Shown in pieces: positions 10,603 through 20,963 of a stretch of 64,000 bases of DNA. The notes under the pieces were generated by a model. It searched no databases, was not told the origin of the DNA, and saw only the letters and a list, made by a program, of their open reading frames with translations. The stretch is from Eunapius fragilis (Eukaryota; Porifera; Demospongiae; Spongillida; Spongillidae), in the NCBI GenBank assembly GCA_963681505.1, contig OY811979.1, positions 4,072,711 through 4,136,710 of the forward strand, read 5' to 3'. Positions within the stretch are counted from its first letter, which is position 1. Each line of letters starts with the position of its first letter. The position numbers were made by a program, and so were the translations under genes.

Positions 10603-10733
10603 TGTTAGAACAATAGTGTAATTTTGTATTGATTTGACTAGCGCATGCGTGGTGCTTTTGATTGGAATCTTTTTTGGCGTGTTCTAGCTATTGTGTACGT
10701 TGGGGCGTTGGTTCGCGGCTTCGTTTCCTTACA
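10603..10733 (+). repeat. 3' LTR of the complete gypsy element
   Basis: Identical to 6188-6318. It is followed directly by the AAAAG target duplication at 10734-10738. Confidence 0.95.
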
Positions 10734-10857
10734 AAAAGCACATGAAATTCTATTTATAAGCTGATGTGGATAGTCCAGCCCCATCATCCATGTGAACTGC
10801 ACTCCTCCATTTCACTCTACTTCACAGATTTGTGGCTCTTAGCATAGCAAATGTGGG

Positions 10858-11335
10858 GAGGAGGACCATGTTCCCATGGACACATCAGATGGGGAGGAGG
10901 ACCATGTTCCCATGGACACATCAGATGGGGAGGAGGACCATGTTCCCATGGACAAATCAGATGGGGAGGAGGACCATGTTCCCATGGACACATCAGATGA
11001 GGAGGACCATGTTCCCATGGACACATCAGATGGGGAGGAGGACCATGTTCCCATGGACACATCAGATGAGGAGGACTACGTTTCCATGGACACATCAGAT
11101 GGGGAGGAGGACCATGTTCCCATGGACACACCAGATGGGGAGGAGACCATGTTCCCATGGACACATCAGATGGGGAGGAGGACCATGTTCCCATGGATAC
11201 ATCAGATGGGGAGGAGGACCATGTTCCCATGGACACATCAGATGGGGAGGAGGACCATGTTCCCATGGACACACCAGATGGGGAGGAGGACCATGTTCCA
11301 TGTTCCCACTGGCACATCAGATGGGGAGGAGGACC
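10858..11335 (+). repeat. 36-bp minisatellite, about 13 units, with an acidic reading frame
   Basis: Units contain GAGGAGGACCATGTTCCCAT followed by GGACACATCAGATGG. On the plus strand one frame reads MDTSDGEEDHVP repeats. About the first eight units keep that frame, with whole-codon deletions only, before a shift near 11145. The opposite strand is also open. It could be an exon of a repetitive acidic protein, but no upstream or downstream coding sequence or splice sites support that. The array is cut at 11335 by the GGGTCA element. Confidence 0.8.
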
Positions 11336-12136
11336 GGGTCATTCCATTGGACCCCTTGAATGCATAACTCTCTCATATTTTCATATAATGTTCTCCCCTA
11401 AGCTATACATTTGCATATCCTATAATGTAAATGATACGATCTTCTGAATAATTAATTTTTATGATTTCAAATGAATATAGTTTGAGCCTTGACTTGTATA
11501 GGTTACAGCTGTTTGCACGTAACAAAGGCTATTATGTAGTTACACTCATAAAGAGTAAAATTTATCCAATTAGCATACAGGGGTTAAAGTGGTAATGAAT
11601 TCGTAATGAGATTTTAAGGCTGCAAAAAAAAACAACCTCCATTTCACACCAATTTTGTTTTAACTGGTAGCTGCAAATATCCATAAGGCTCTATGCTTGA
11701 CAGCTTGATGGAGAAATGACCCTAGACTGCAATATCCAGTTGAAAAACCATTATCCATCCTTGTCTTGGGTAGTCTCGTACCCAGACCGTCTATGACGTA
11801 AGCGATTATCGCTGTAAACAGTATAATCACTACGGTCTGGGAAACAAGTCAAAGTTTTTAGTTCCAGCGTCCCTGATTTTTGAAGACGCTTTGGAGGCAC
11901 CCCCCCCCCCCCTCCTCAAATTGTGGATATTTATAAAAGTGATTAATCATATTTTTAATATAGCGTGACGTAATGATCAAGAGAGAAATTAAGTCGACAC
12001 CAAAAAGCAATTGCGTGGGCATACTTGAAGCGATTAACCTTCCCTACTACGCTAGCCTCCCCACCAACCCTACGCTAGCCTTCCCACTGGAACTACGCTA
12101 GCCTCCCCACCTAGCCTCTCCACCTTCCCTAAACTC

Positions 12137-12290
12137 ATGGGCGTCCCCAGGGGGGGGCAGGGGTTGCCATGGCCCCCCCCCTTGTTTATATACATGCGCA
12201 CCTCCCCTGTAGCAGAGCCTCCACCGCCCACTGGTTGAATCTGCCGAAAGCGTGGACACCTGATTGATTGAACTGGCCGAAAGCGACAGC

Positions 12291-12321
<31 letters not shown>

Positions 12322-12480
12322 ACTGGTTGAATCGGCCCAAAAGTGAACAGCCCCCCCCCCCCCCCCCCCTCCCCCCTGGTTGAATCGGCCAAAAGCGGAC
12401 AATGTATTCGCGGCTGTGAAATGACGCCCCTTTGCCCTATTCTGGCTCCCCCCTTCCAGAAAAGCTGGGGACACCCATGA
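12137..12480. repeat. Dispersed repeat with GGTTGAATCGGCC units and C30/C19 tracts
   Basis: The block starts with ATGGGCGTCCCC and ends with GGGGACACCCATGA, which are roughly inverse. Inside are four copies of a CTGGTTGAATCGGCCAAAAGCG-like phrase separated by poly-C tracts at 12292-12321 and 12351-12369. A related copy lies at 38574-38692. It truncates the 3' end of the transposase. CTACGCTAGCCTCCCCACC-like repeats flank it on both sides. Confidence 0.6.
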
Positions 12481-12482
12481 CG

Positions 12483-14236
12483 CTAGCCTCTCCACCTTCC
12501 CTTCAATGAACCAATGACTCGTTCTATGTGGATGCGGACTAATGATAACTCTCTACTCCAGTCAACCTCCACCTTTTCAAGTTGTTTCTTTCCTTTGGTA
12601 AATGGAGGAATCTTCACTTCTGCCATAGCCATCTGAGCATAATCATTACATGTAAAACCTCTGTCAGCCACAATTACATCTCCTATATTAGGAATTAAAC
12701 AAAGCATATAAAATGAACATGGTACATACAAAATGCAGATACTTACCAGGATTAAGATAATCGATCAACTTCGATTGTTCAACTATCTCCTTATCTGACA
12801 TGCGCATGCGGCCACCTACACACTCTGACACAAAGGATATTGACCCTTGAGGGGTTATCCCTAATAAAAACTTCACAGTAGAATGATGTTTGTAGTTGCT
12901 CCAGACTTGTGCACGAGCCAAGAGATCAGAAGGACGTTCTGTAAAAATCAATAATAACACAACACTTTTTAAAGAACTTTCTGAATGAAACTGGCATTGT
13001 TTTTATAAGTGTATCTCGTTCAGGTCATTTAATAAGGTGCTCAAGCCTCAAAGCTGCCACATCAAGAACTGTATGAAAATATCTGCTAACAGTAGACTTA
13101 TGGATGTACCAAAACGATAGGCTAAGTCCTCATTATTCAGGCTTAGCCTAAGCTTCATTAAGAACATGAGGACCATTGAAAACTTTGAAAGCTTATTATT
13201 TGCAGGCAGAAAAGGTGACAGCAGGTTAAGCAGTGCATTGAATATGCACCACTCTGTAATGCCTGTCCAGAAATTAACACAAAAATGTAAGAATTGAATA
13301 TCAATAAAAATTTCAGTACCTGTATAGAATTTCAACTTCACTGCATCATGGTAAAGACATTCAGCAGACAGAGCAGCATTAGCATCAGCAGCAGAAACAT
13401 AAACATTATCTGGCAATCAGCATCTGTTGTGAATGTGTAAACATTATCTGTCTGGCATTCTGCATCTGATGTCTGTAATGCAGCAAGATAGACAACATGG
13501 AAGACAATATCCAGGCTTAGTCCATGAATAGACCTACTGCGGCATTGTTGGGACTGTCACATGCATTGTTGGCACTGTCACGCGCTTCATATTCAAGTAA
13601 CTGTTCAGGGACAATGGGGACTTCCTGTGCAGTCACTAAGAAACACAGTGAATGCATGTGTACTACTATGTACTCATGAATACTGCTGACCTTTACTCTC
13701 CCTCTTTGCTGCAACCGTATGAAGCGACTATGGCAGCTTGCAATTTGTGCTGTAGACGTACTATTATAGCCCATGTTTAATGACGGCCCAATCCGGGTTA
13801 CATCAGTCATTAAGCTCAGAAGGCTTCCCTGGAGAAGTCAAATTAAAGCAGCATGCGTACACGGACCTCCTTGATTATTATAAAGTTTGTATACCTCGTA
13901 TGAAATGAAGTGAACACACGCGAGAGTGTTTAGAAGGCACCCAATCCTTCCGGATTGATATTCGCGAGCCATGCCGTTCTTCGAGAAGTTGAAAGCTCTT
14001 GATTTGCTTTGTCGTGGCAAACACTAACGGATGGTATGGAGAAGAACGCTATTTGTTTGTCACTCCCGGAACGTCTCGTGCAGCCAAAAACGCAGCAGGT
14101 TTTACCTAGTCTCGTACCCAGACCCATATTCTACAGCAGCGGATGGATTACATCACCGCTACGTTCACGTAGCGGTGATGTAATCCATCCGCTGCTGTGG
14201 AATATGGGTCTGGGTACGAGACTAGGTTTTACCCAT
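12483..14236 (-). pseudogene. THAP-domain DDE (DDE_Tnp_4-like) transposase, broken
   Basis: The N-terminus is a THAP zinc domain: the start codon at 14236 is followed by MGKTCCVFGC-type residues, split after codon 4 by the MITE at 14107-14224. The THAP frame shifts near 13950, where the expected histidine-phenylalanine segment continues in another frame. A helix-turn-helix-like part lies at 13048-13416. The catalytic part is in two exons: 12747-12938 (acceptor ending ACAG, donor GTAAGT; contains VWSNYKHH and SDKE) and from 12682 downward (VADRGF, IPPF-KGK, HIERVIGSLK). The end is cut by the repeat at 12480. This is known to be the architecture of IS5/Harbinger-clan transposases with THAP. The family assignment is by motif only. 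Confidence 0.8.
14107..14224. repeat. 118-bp palindromic MITE inserted at the THAP start codon
   Basis: The ends TAGTCTCGTACCCAGAC and their inverse flank an almost perfect palindrome with interior GGATGGATTACATCACCGC. Perfect 9-bp target duplications GGTTTTACC lie at 14098-14106 and 14225-14233. It is a non-autonomous relative of the surrounding THAP element. Its insertion separates the first four codons of the transposase from the rest. Confidence 0.93.
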
Positions 14237-14650
14237 TTCTACATAGAACCGCCATACAAGTTGCCCCCAGCGTGGGCGTATCACATGACTTTACGTGAGA
14301 TCACGAGATTCATGCAACACTAATCGCTTCAAGTAATATGCCCAAGCAATTGCTTTTTGGTGTCGACTTAATTGGGTTAATTTCTCCCTTGATCATTACG
14401 TCACGCTATATTTAGATATAAACAGCGTCTTCAAAAATCAGGGACGCTGGAACAAAAATCTTTGACTTGTTTCACAGACCGTCTGGACGTAGTGCTTACA
14501 GCGATAATAATCACTTACGTCATAGACGGTCTGGGTACGAGACTATGTCTTGGGCTATTTGTTTACACAGTAACCACCAGTTGTTAACTATAATTAAATA
14601 TAAACTGGTTATTAATGCTAAAATTCCTATCAGCAAAGGAAGACATGCTG

Positions 14651-15369
14651 ATAGATAATTATTTTTATTAACAGAGATGAAAAAATTGATTCAAACCTCA
14701 AAAACTCCTATTTGACTAAGGTGCAACCTAGCTATCTAGACTCAAAGAACTTTATTCTAATAAGGCCAGCTACACTTATCTCAGACGTAAAAGTATCATT
14801 ACAGTGGTAGGGATATCATAACAGCCAACACAGAAGGGCTGAGGGCCTAAAATGTCCACCCTAATTCAAATCTAGTTCCCAAAGACATCCCGTTTTAAAA
14901 AATTCAAACACCAAGAATCATCAAAAGGTGTGAATCTTTTATTTATGTTCAACCCTTTCAACTCTGCCAAAAATGGGTAGCCATACAGTATCTACAATGG
15001 ACAATATGAGAGGTAAGATGTTATGTGACACAAATAATACTAAGAGGAAAAGAGTATATATTTATAGATTTTGAGATGCATGCATGACCGATTAGTTTTC
15101 ATTTTTGCTGTTCCAAACAAATGTGCACCCGTTTCTCATGGAACCGGCGTTATAAACAACATGCACAAAAACTAGAATTTAATAAAAGTATGAAGTTTGT
15201 GTTATACTGCAAAAGCCTTGGGGAAGGACCAAAGGACAGAGAGCACATTGAAGTCTGGTGGTAAGGTTTGAGAGGACATTAGAAGTGACTGATGAGCAGG
15301 AGGAACTGGGGGGGGGGGGGGGGGGGGGTCTCTTGGGATGTTTAGCTGATAGTTTCGTCCATGTGTCCT
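14651..15369. other. No recognisable gene; contains a G21 tract
   Basis: AT-rich sequence with no supported feature up to about 15240. A run of 21 G lies at 15308-15328, next to the reverse-transcriptase-like relic. Confidence 0.5.
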
Positions 15370-15650
15370 CAGTATTGGGAGCTAGGCCTGAAGAGATAAG
15401 GATCTGGCAAGCCTTTCCAAGAAGCCGTCCTTGGCGAGAGAAATTGCTTCAGCAATCCTCTTTTCATTTACATCAGGAGATGAAGACCAAGACACATGCT
15501 GTTTTGTTCGAGCCCAGAGGGAAGCAAACTGACCACACTCCCAGGCCTCACACAGCAGTTTGATGTCAGTAGGGTGGTGACGGCGACCACGGCATGGGGC
15601 AAAGGGGAGGACACATTTAGGTAGCATAAAAGTTATATGTGACACGAGAT
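15370..15650 (-). pseudogene. Fragment of the reverse-transcriptase-like gene found at 57.8-59.9 kb
   Basis: On the minus strand a FMLPKCVLP segment is followed by a RGRRHH segment, a W-G-LW stretch and an AISLAKDGFLERL segment. The same order appears in the relic at 57781-59930 (FMPPKCVLA; AVSLAREGLLSKA). These motifs precede the polymerase domain in a family of reverse-transcriptase-like genes I recall from invertebrate genomes. Only the upstream part is present here, and no downstream polymerase motifs follow. Confidence 0.5.
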
Positions 15651-16174
15651 GTGACATTTCCTTTATATTTATCTACCATATTTACTAACACATTTGCACC
15701 ACATTTGATTAATTGTAAATCAAAATTATTATACAGTGATATACACTGAGCCTTTGGCCCCAAGTCAATGATAGTAGTTAGCTATAGTTTCAAATATATC
15801 TTTACCGATAAAAATTCTTGTGATTGCAAACTGCCTGTAAATTATTTTGGTCTATGTCAGTTACTGAAACTGTTCACGTATCGCATGCCTCACTTCCCAA
15901 CCCAACGGGGTTATCCCTCCGCAATAGATTACATATAAAAATGACAGCTAGTTGCATTTGAAACGAATAAAGTAAAACTTCAACAAAAGGTAACAATTAC
16001 ATGTATATGTATTATGGTAATCAGTATGTAACAGGTCTGGCGGGGGTAGCGATGGTTACAGGCATTAAAGACTAGAATACAAAAATGAAAAAAAAAAGAA
16101 TTACACTTATTGCGTTATGAGCAACAATTACATTCCGTTATGCAGCAATGTGTACACACTTGATTCAATGTGTA
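15651..16174. other. Intergenic, nothing recognised
   Basis: AT-rich sequence without coding signals, repeats or palindromes that I could support. It contains a short A-run near 16090, downstream of zinc-finger gene 2. Confidence 0.4.
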
Positions 16175-16975
16175 TCATGCATTGGTCATTGTGGTTGGAT
16201 ACTGGGAGAAGGAACAGTGCTGGAGATGATGCTTCAAACCACTCTTGGTCACATATTTCTTGTCACATCCTTCAGAGGGACATCTTAACTTCTCACCAAG
16301 GTGTTTTCTGCCATGCTCTTTCAGAGCAGAAATGGACCTAAAAGATTGCCTGCAGAAACACTTATAAGGTCGATCATTGCTGTGGACCATCATATGGTAT
16401 GTGAGACTTGAACAGTAGAAATACTGCTTGTTGCAAATAGTACACTTGAATCTTGTGGCTCCTGTATGGACAATCATGTGTGTCTTCAGAGTTCCCTTTT
16501 GGCCAAATGCCTTCCCACATTCAGAACACTGATAGTTCTGTTCTTTTGTATGGACAACCATGTGCGTTTTCAGATGTCCCTTAAGACCAAATGCCTTCCC
16601 ACATTCAGAACACTGATAGTTCTTTTCTTGCGTATGGACTACCATGTGCCTCTTCAGATTTTCCTTACGACCAAATGCCTTCCCACATTCAGAACACTGA
16701 TAGTTCTTTTCTTGCGTATGGACAACCATGTGCCTTGTCAGAGTTTCATTACGACCAAATGACTTCCCACATTGAGAACACTGATAGCTCTTTTCTTTTG
16801 TATGGACAACCATGTGCCTTGTCAGAGTTTCCTTACGACCAAATGCCTTCCCACATTCAGTACATGGAAAATCCTTTTCTTTCGTATGGACAACCATGTG
16901 CCTTGTCAGATCTCCCTTATAACCAAATGCCTTCCCACATTCATGACACTCGTGCTTTTTTGCAGCTGTGCTCAT
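16175..16975 (-). CDS. C2H2 zinc-finger protein, intronless, 9 fingers
   Basis: A 266-residue protein made of zinc fingers, paralogous to the gene at 1619-2191. Fingers 1-6 have the HECGKAFG/CSECGKAFG core with TxEK linkers. Finger 7 is divergent (CTICNKQY). Finger 8 is degenerate, with C-x-C instead of C-x2-C, and probably binds zinc poorly. Finger 9 is the C-x4-C type shared with the paralogue (CPSEGCDKKYVTKSGLK). The frame stays open 18 codons upstream to 17029, but I place the start at 16975 because MSTAAKK and the bases before it match the paralogue. No effector domain is visible. Binding targets are unknown. Confidence 0.87.
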   Translation of the reverse strand: MSTAAKKHECHECGKAFGYKGDLTRHMVVHTKEKDFPCTECGKAFGRKETLTRHMVVHTKEKSYQCSQCGKSFGRNETLTRHMVVHTQEKNYQCSECGKAFGRKENLKRHMVVHTQEKNYQCSECGKAFGLKGHLKTHMVVHTKEQNYQCSECGKAFGQKGTLKTHMIVHTGATRFKCTICNKQYFYCSSLTYHMMVHSNDRPYKCFCRQSFRSISALKEHGRKHLGEKLRCPSEGCDKKYVTKSGLKHHLQHCSFSQYPTTMTNA

Positions 16976-18043
16976 CTTCCTTTGGTGAGCATGTATAACA
17001 TTTGGCAGTAAAATAAAATAACAGTACATGTAATTTGCATAAGCACTAATTTATGTTTCATGTCAGCTAACTAACATTACTGCCTAACCACATTACCGCT
17101 AAGTGGGCGGAACATGTAATTTAACCCTATTATAAGTTGCAACAATACACGTGTACCGTAACAACGATTTATTCCCGTTACATCGGGGAGTCCAATTAGA
17201 GGCTTCCAAAAGGGTGCCCCATTCCCCCCTCCCACCGACTTCATCACCTGCCCGCTCGACAATTTTGTTGTTTTATGTCTCCCTCCATAGACGTAGGCAC
17301 TATTCCTAGAATCACCCTGTGATTAAACATTCTAAATCTTAAACCGCATGTATAAAGGAATCGAATAAGGATGGTAACAAGCGCCATACGTTAAATAAAT
17401 TTAGTAGCCCAATGCTACTTTATTATGTTCGTTTGTTGATTGTGTATACTATGCCGGTACCAAGTTAATTGGTTTCACCGGTTTTCCTCCCTCTTTCAGC
17501 TGCCTTTGCCTCAATCCGAGTATGTATGACTTACCAATAAAAGGCGAATAGACACGTGACATCAATACGACTACGACGTTAATATCAAGCGGAAATTAAT
17601 TTCGCTGTTTGGAGTATCACGTGATCACGTGTCTAGGTAGTAATGAAATCATTTTCCAGGTAATGCCCATACACCTTTTGATTTTTAATAATTAGTGCTA
17701 CGTGCTATTAACAAAATGCAGTCAATGTGGTAGAATGTAGCTACATGCTTGATCACCCTCATAATAACGCAAAGATAAACTTGTGTGATTATAAAATGAA
17801 CGGCACACTCAAGTGAACCTAAAAAATGTCATCAATCTCTGCCTCATCCTCAGAATGTTCTCTCTAAAAAAGGGGGCAGAAGCAGTCACGAGATGTTTGG
17901 CCACACCCACACATCATCTCCTGCTCGGTCAACCCCTGTTGAACTTCAGCTGACTCCACCAGCCCCACAATCCTTGGCATCTGTTTTAACCCTGTGCTGC
18001 CAACCTAATTTTTATAAAAGATTTAACATTTAATGTTTAAAAG
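16976..18043. other. Intergenic, nothing recognised
   Basis: No gene, palindrome or tandem array is supported. A GGGGGAGTCC-type low-complexity stretch and short direct repeats are present. Confidence 0.4.
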
Positions 18044-19170
18044 GTGGCACGCTCACCCTCCTACCCCCTCCTACCCCCTCACACCCTCCTACCCCCTCTC
18101 CCCCTCCTACCTCCTCTCACCCTCCTACCCCCTCTCACCTTCCTAACCCCTCTCCCCCTCCTACCCCCTCTCCCCCTCCTACCTCCTCTCACCCACCTAC
18201 CTCCTCTCCCCCTCCTACTAGTAATTCTTAATGTAGGGATTTACCTGACGTAATCGTAGATGTATCTGAAGTAGTCCTAGATTTACCTGAAGTAATCCTA
18301 GGTGTACCTACCTGAAGTACGGGGGGGGGGGGGGGGGGGGGGGTACCAGGTGGCATTGAAAAGTGCATAAGCCTAGTGTAGAAAATTCAGCAAAGGTGTT
18401 TGCTAAATTAGCCGTTTCTTGTAAGTAATCCAAGGTGTACCTAAAGTAATTCTTAATGTAGGGATTTCTGTGAAGTAATCATAGATGTACCTGAAGGAGT
18501 CCTAGATTTACCTGAAGTAATCCTAGGTGTACCATAAGAAATTTACTTGAAGTAATCCTTGTAAGAATTCTAGATTTACCTAACATAATCCTAGGTGTAC
18601 CTGAAGTAATGTTAGATGTACTTAAGTAATCGTAGATTCCTGACGTAATCCTTACGTAATTATAGATGGACATGACGTAATCCTAGATGTACCTGAAGTA
18701 ATTCTTAATGTAAGGATTTACCTGAAGTAATCTTAGATAATCCAAGGTGTACCGAAAGGAATCCTAGATTTACAACTTTATAAATAAACTCGTTCGTGGA
18801 ATCATTAACCCGCAACGATACTGTAGCTCCCTAGGTGGTTACAGAGAGTTATCACCTTAAAGTCGAGACCCTCGGAGCAGTTCCTAGGAATACCTCAAGT
18901 AATCCTAAGTAATCCTAGGAATACTTCAAACAATCTTAGGAATATCTCTAGAAGTTCTAAGTAAACCTAGTAATCCTAAGAATACCTCAAGTAATCCTAG
19001 GAATGCCTGAAGTATCAATCCTAGCGAACACCTGATGTAATATTACCTAGGAATACTTCTAGGTGAGGGTTTATGATGGTCAGTTAGGTGAGGGTATATG
19101 ATGGTCAGTAGGTGAGGGTATATGATGGTCAGTTAGGTGAAAGGTATATGATGATCAGTGGGTGAGGGGA
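18044..19170. repeat. Series of tandem arrays
   Basis: 18044-18222 is a CTCCTACCCCCTCTCCCC array. About 18230-19055 is a much decayed array built on ACCTGAAGTAATCCTAG-like units of 17-20 bp, interrupted by a G23 tract at 18321-18343. 19060-19170 has four units of a 26-bp GGTGAGGGTATATGATGGTC repeat. No coding function is seen. Confidence 0.8.
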
Positions 19171-19770
19171 GGGTGTTTACGCATGCCCTGTTAACAGAGC
19201 TGTATACAAGGAAGGGGGGTTTAGCTGGTAAGGGAAGGTGTACTGATTCCAAGAGGACCCACGGCTTTGTCTACGTGGCAGAAGGGTCAGTGAGTGAGGA
19301 GGGAGCTCATCAGACATTGGTTACATCATTCTGCAGGTAGGAAGGAGGGGGAGGGGTTTAGTCGCTATGGTTACTATATGATCCAGTTTTATCATCTAAT
19401 ACACACACACAAACACAATTATCACATGGACATGTGCATACATACGCCTGTAGATGAACATGTACATTGTTGCACCTAGGAGTGCCCACACAGTGAATAG
19501 GTATTCCTTTCCCTCCAAGGTAACGGTTCAGGCCTAATTTATACATTCAGCAGGCAAGTCCCCTTACGTGACAATAGACCTGGCCAATCCCCCTGCAGTG
19601 TAGGAAGGGAGGGGGACACACTGGGCCACCTCCCCCATCCTATGGGCAGATATGGTGGTGGGTACACTGGTGAGGAGGAGTGATGTGTCCATATTGATGG
19701 CTACTGTCCTTTGATGAGAGAGAGAGACAAGAAATAAAGAAATGAGGTGGGTACCATTTTATATTAATCA
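19171..19770. other. No recognisable gene
   Basis: Mixed sequence with a short CA-rich stretch near 19400-19420. No supported coding exon. Confidence 0.4.
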
Positions 19771-20580
19771 AATGTGCAGAGAAAGAGAGGGAGGGGGAAG
19801 AGGGGAGGGAGGGGGAAGAGGGGAGGGGAGGGGAAAGGGAAGGTGAGGGAGAAGAGGGGAGGGGGAAGAGGGAAGGGGGAAGAGGGAAGGGGGAAGAGGG
19901 GAGGGGGACGAGGGGAGGGGAAGAGGAAAAGGAGAGGGGAAGGGAGGGGAAGAAGGGGAGGGGGAAGAGGGAGTGGTGGGGTAAGAGGGGAGGGGAGGAT
20001 AGGGGGAAGAGGGGTGGTGAGGGCCAGAGGAGGAGCTGAGAGGAGGGGCATAGCTCTGGCCCCACAAACAGCTCTGGCCCCACAACCAACTCTGGCTTCA
20101 CAACCAGCTCTGGCTCCACAAACAGCTCTGGCCCCATATGCAGGTGGGGTGTGGGTGGGGGGAAATGATAATAATTAGCAATGATCACGTGACACCCCAT
20201 CCCTCTCCCCCACTACCTCACCCCACCCCTCTCCCCCACTACCTCACCCCATCCCTCTCCCCCACTATCTCACCCCATCCCTCTCCCCCACTTCCTCACC
20301 CCATCCCTCTCCCCCACTTCCTCACCCCATCCCTCTCCCCCACTTCCTCACCCCATCCCCTCTCCCCCACTTCCTCACCCCATCCCTCTCCCCCACTTCC
20401 TCACCCCATCCCTCTCCCCCACTACCTCACCCCATCCCTCTCCCCCACTTCCTCACCCCATCCCTCTCCCCCACTTCCTCACCCCATCCCTCTCCCCCAC
20501 TTCCTCACCCCATCCTTCTTCCCCACGTCCTCACCCCATCCCTCTCCCCCACTTCCTCACCCCATCCCTCCCCCCCACAT
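19771..20580. repeat. Purine array, 18-bp array and 26-bp array in series
   Basis: 19771-20040 is a purine-only GGGGGAAGAGGGA-type array that could form triplex DNA. 20041-20140 has units of about 18 bp containing CAGCTCTGGCCCCACAA. About 20190-20578 has about 15 units of 26 bp (CTCACCCCATCCCTCTCCCC). All frames across these arrays are open by composition only. Confidence 0.85.
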
Positions 20581-20932
20581 TGTTGGGTTTGTGAACAGAC
20601 TGTCATATGCCTGTACCCCTCTCCCCGTAATGTGTCATGTAAATTATCACTGTTTTTGGGCAATATTAGATAATGTACATTTCAGTGTACTGTTCAATCC
20701 CCCCTCCCTCCCCCCCACCCCATTGCTACATGGCTTCACTGATTTCATTAAGAAATATAGCATAATATATTTCATTAAGAAATATATCCATACTCATCAA
20801 AATCCCAAAAGAATGGCCCAGGTGGTGTGAACGCAAAGCACTCACCATTGAATGAATCATCGTTATTGCTACGAAAATTGAGGGAAGAGAAATGAGATTA
20901 AAAGGTATCGAACACTCCACTCTCTCTATTAA

Positions 20933-20963
<31 letters not shown>

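Larger units (their letters stand above)
6188..10733 (+). mobile_element. Complete Ty3/gypsy LTR retrotransposon
   Basis: The element is 4546 bp, bounded by two 131-bp LTRs that I find identical base for base. A perfect 5-bp target duplication AAAAG lies at 6183-6187 and 10734-10738. A primer-binding site, a single open gag-pol frame and a polypurine tract are all in place. LTR identity and the uninterrupted 4.2-kb frame indicate recent insertion and possible present activity. The domain order protease, reverse transcriptase, RNase H, integrase defines the Ty3/gypsy type. The LTRs are very short for this group. Confidence 0.95.
11771..14545 (-). mobile_element. DNA transposon with THAP/DDE transposase relic and 9-bp target duplication
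   Basis: The 2775-bp element has terminal inverted repeats of about 250 bp (11771 to about 12045, and about 14300 to 14545) starting TAGTCTCGTACCCAGAC. The 9-bp sequence TGTCTTGGG flanks it on both sides (11762-11770 and 14546-14554). It carries a transposase pseudogene on the minus strand, a dispersed repeat near its left end and a MITE of its own family at 14107-14224. The DDE type resembles Harbinger/ISL2EU-like transposases, but those are known for 2- or 3-bp duplications. Confidence 0.88.
11336..14650. mobile_element. Diverged GGGTCA-family terminal arm, split by the THAP transposon
   Basis: GGGTCATTCCA begins at 11336 right after GACC. The following 430 bp align by eye with the 552-bp terminal repeat at 44162-44713: shared phrases include GCTGAATAATTAATT-like, AGTTTGAG-CTTGAC and CTTGACAGCTT. 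The match is interrupted by the THAP element at 11771-14545 and resumes at 14546 (TGTCTTGGGCTATTTG matching TTCTTGGTTTGGCTTTG). The far terminal repeat was not found, so the copy is truncated. Confidence 0.65.

Noticed and set aside
19640..20830. Proline-rich and glycine/arginine-rich open frames
   Set aside because: They arise from purine/pyrimidine tandem arrays; composition explains the lack of stops.
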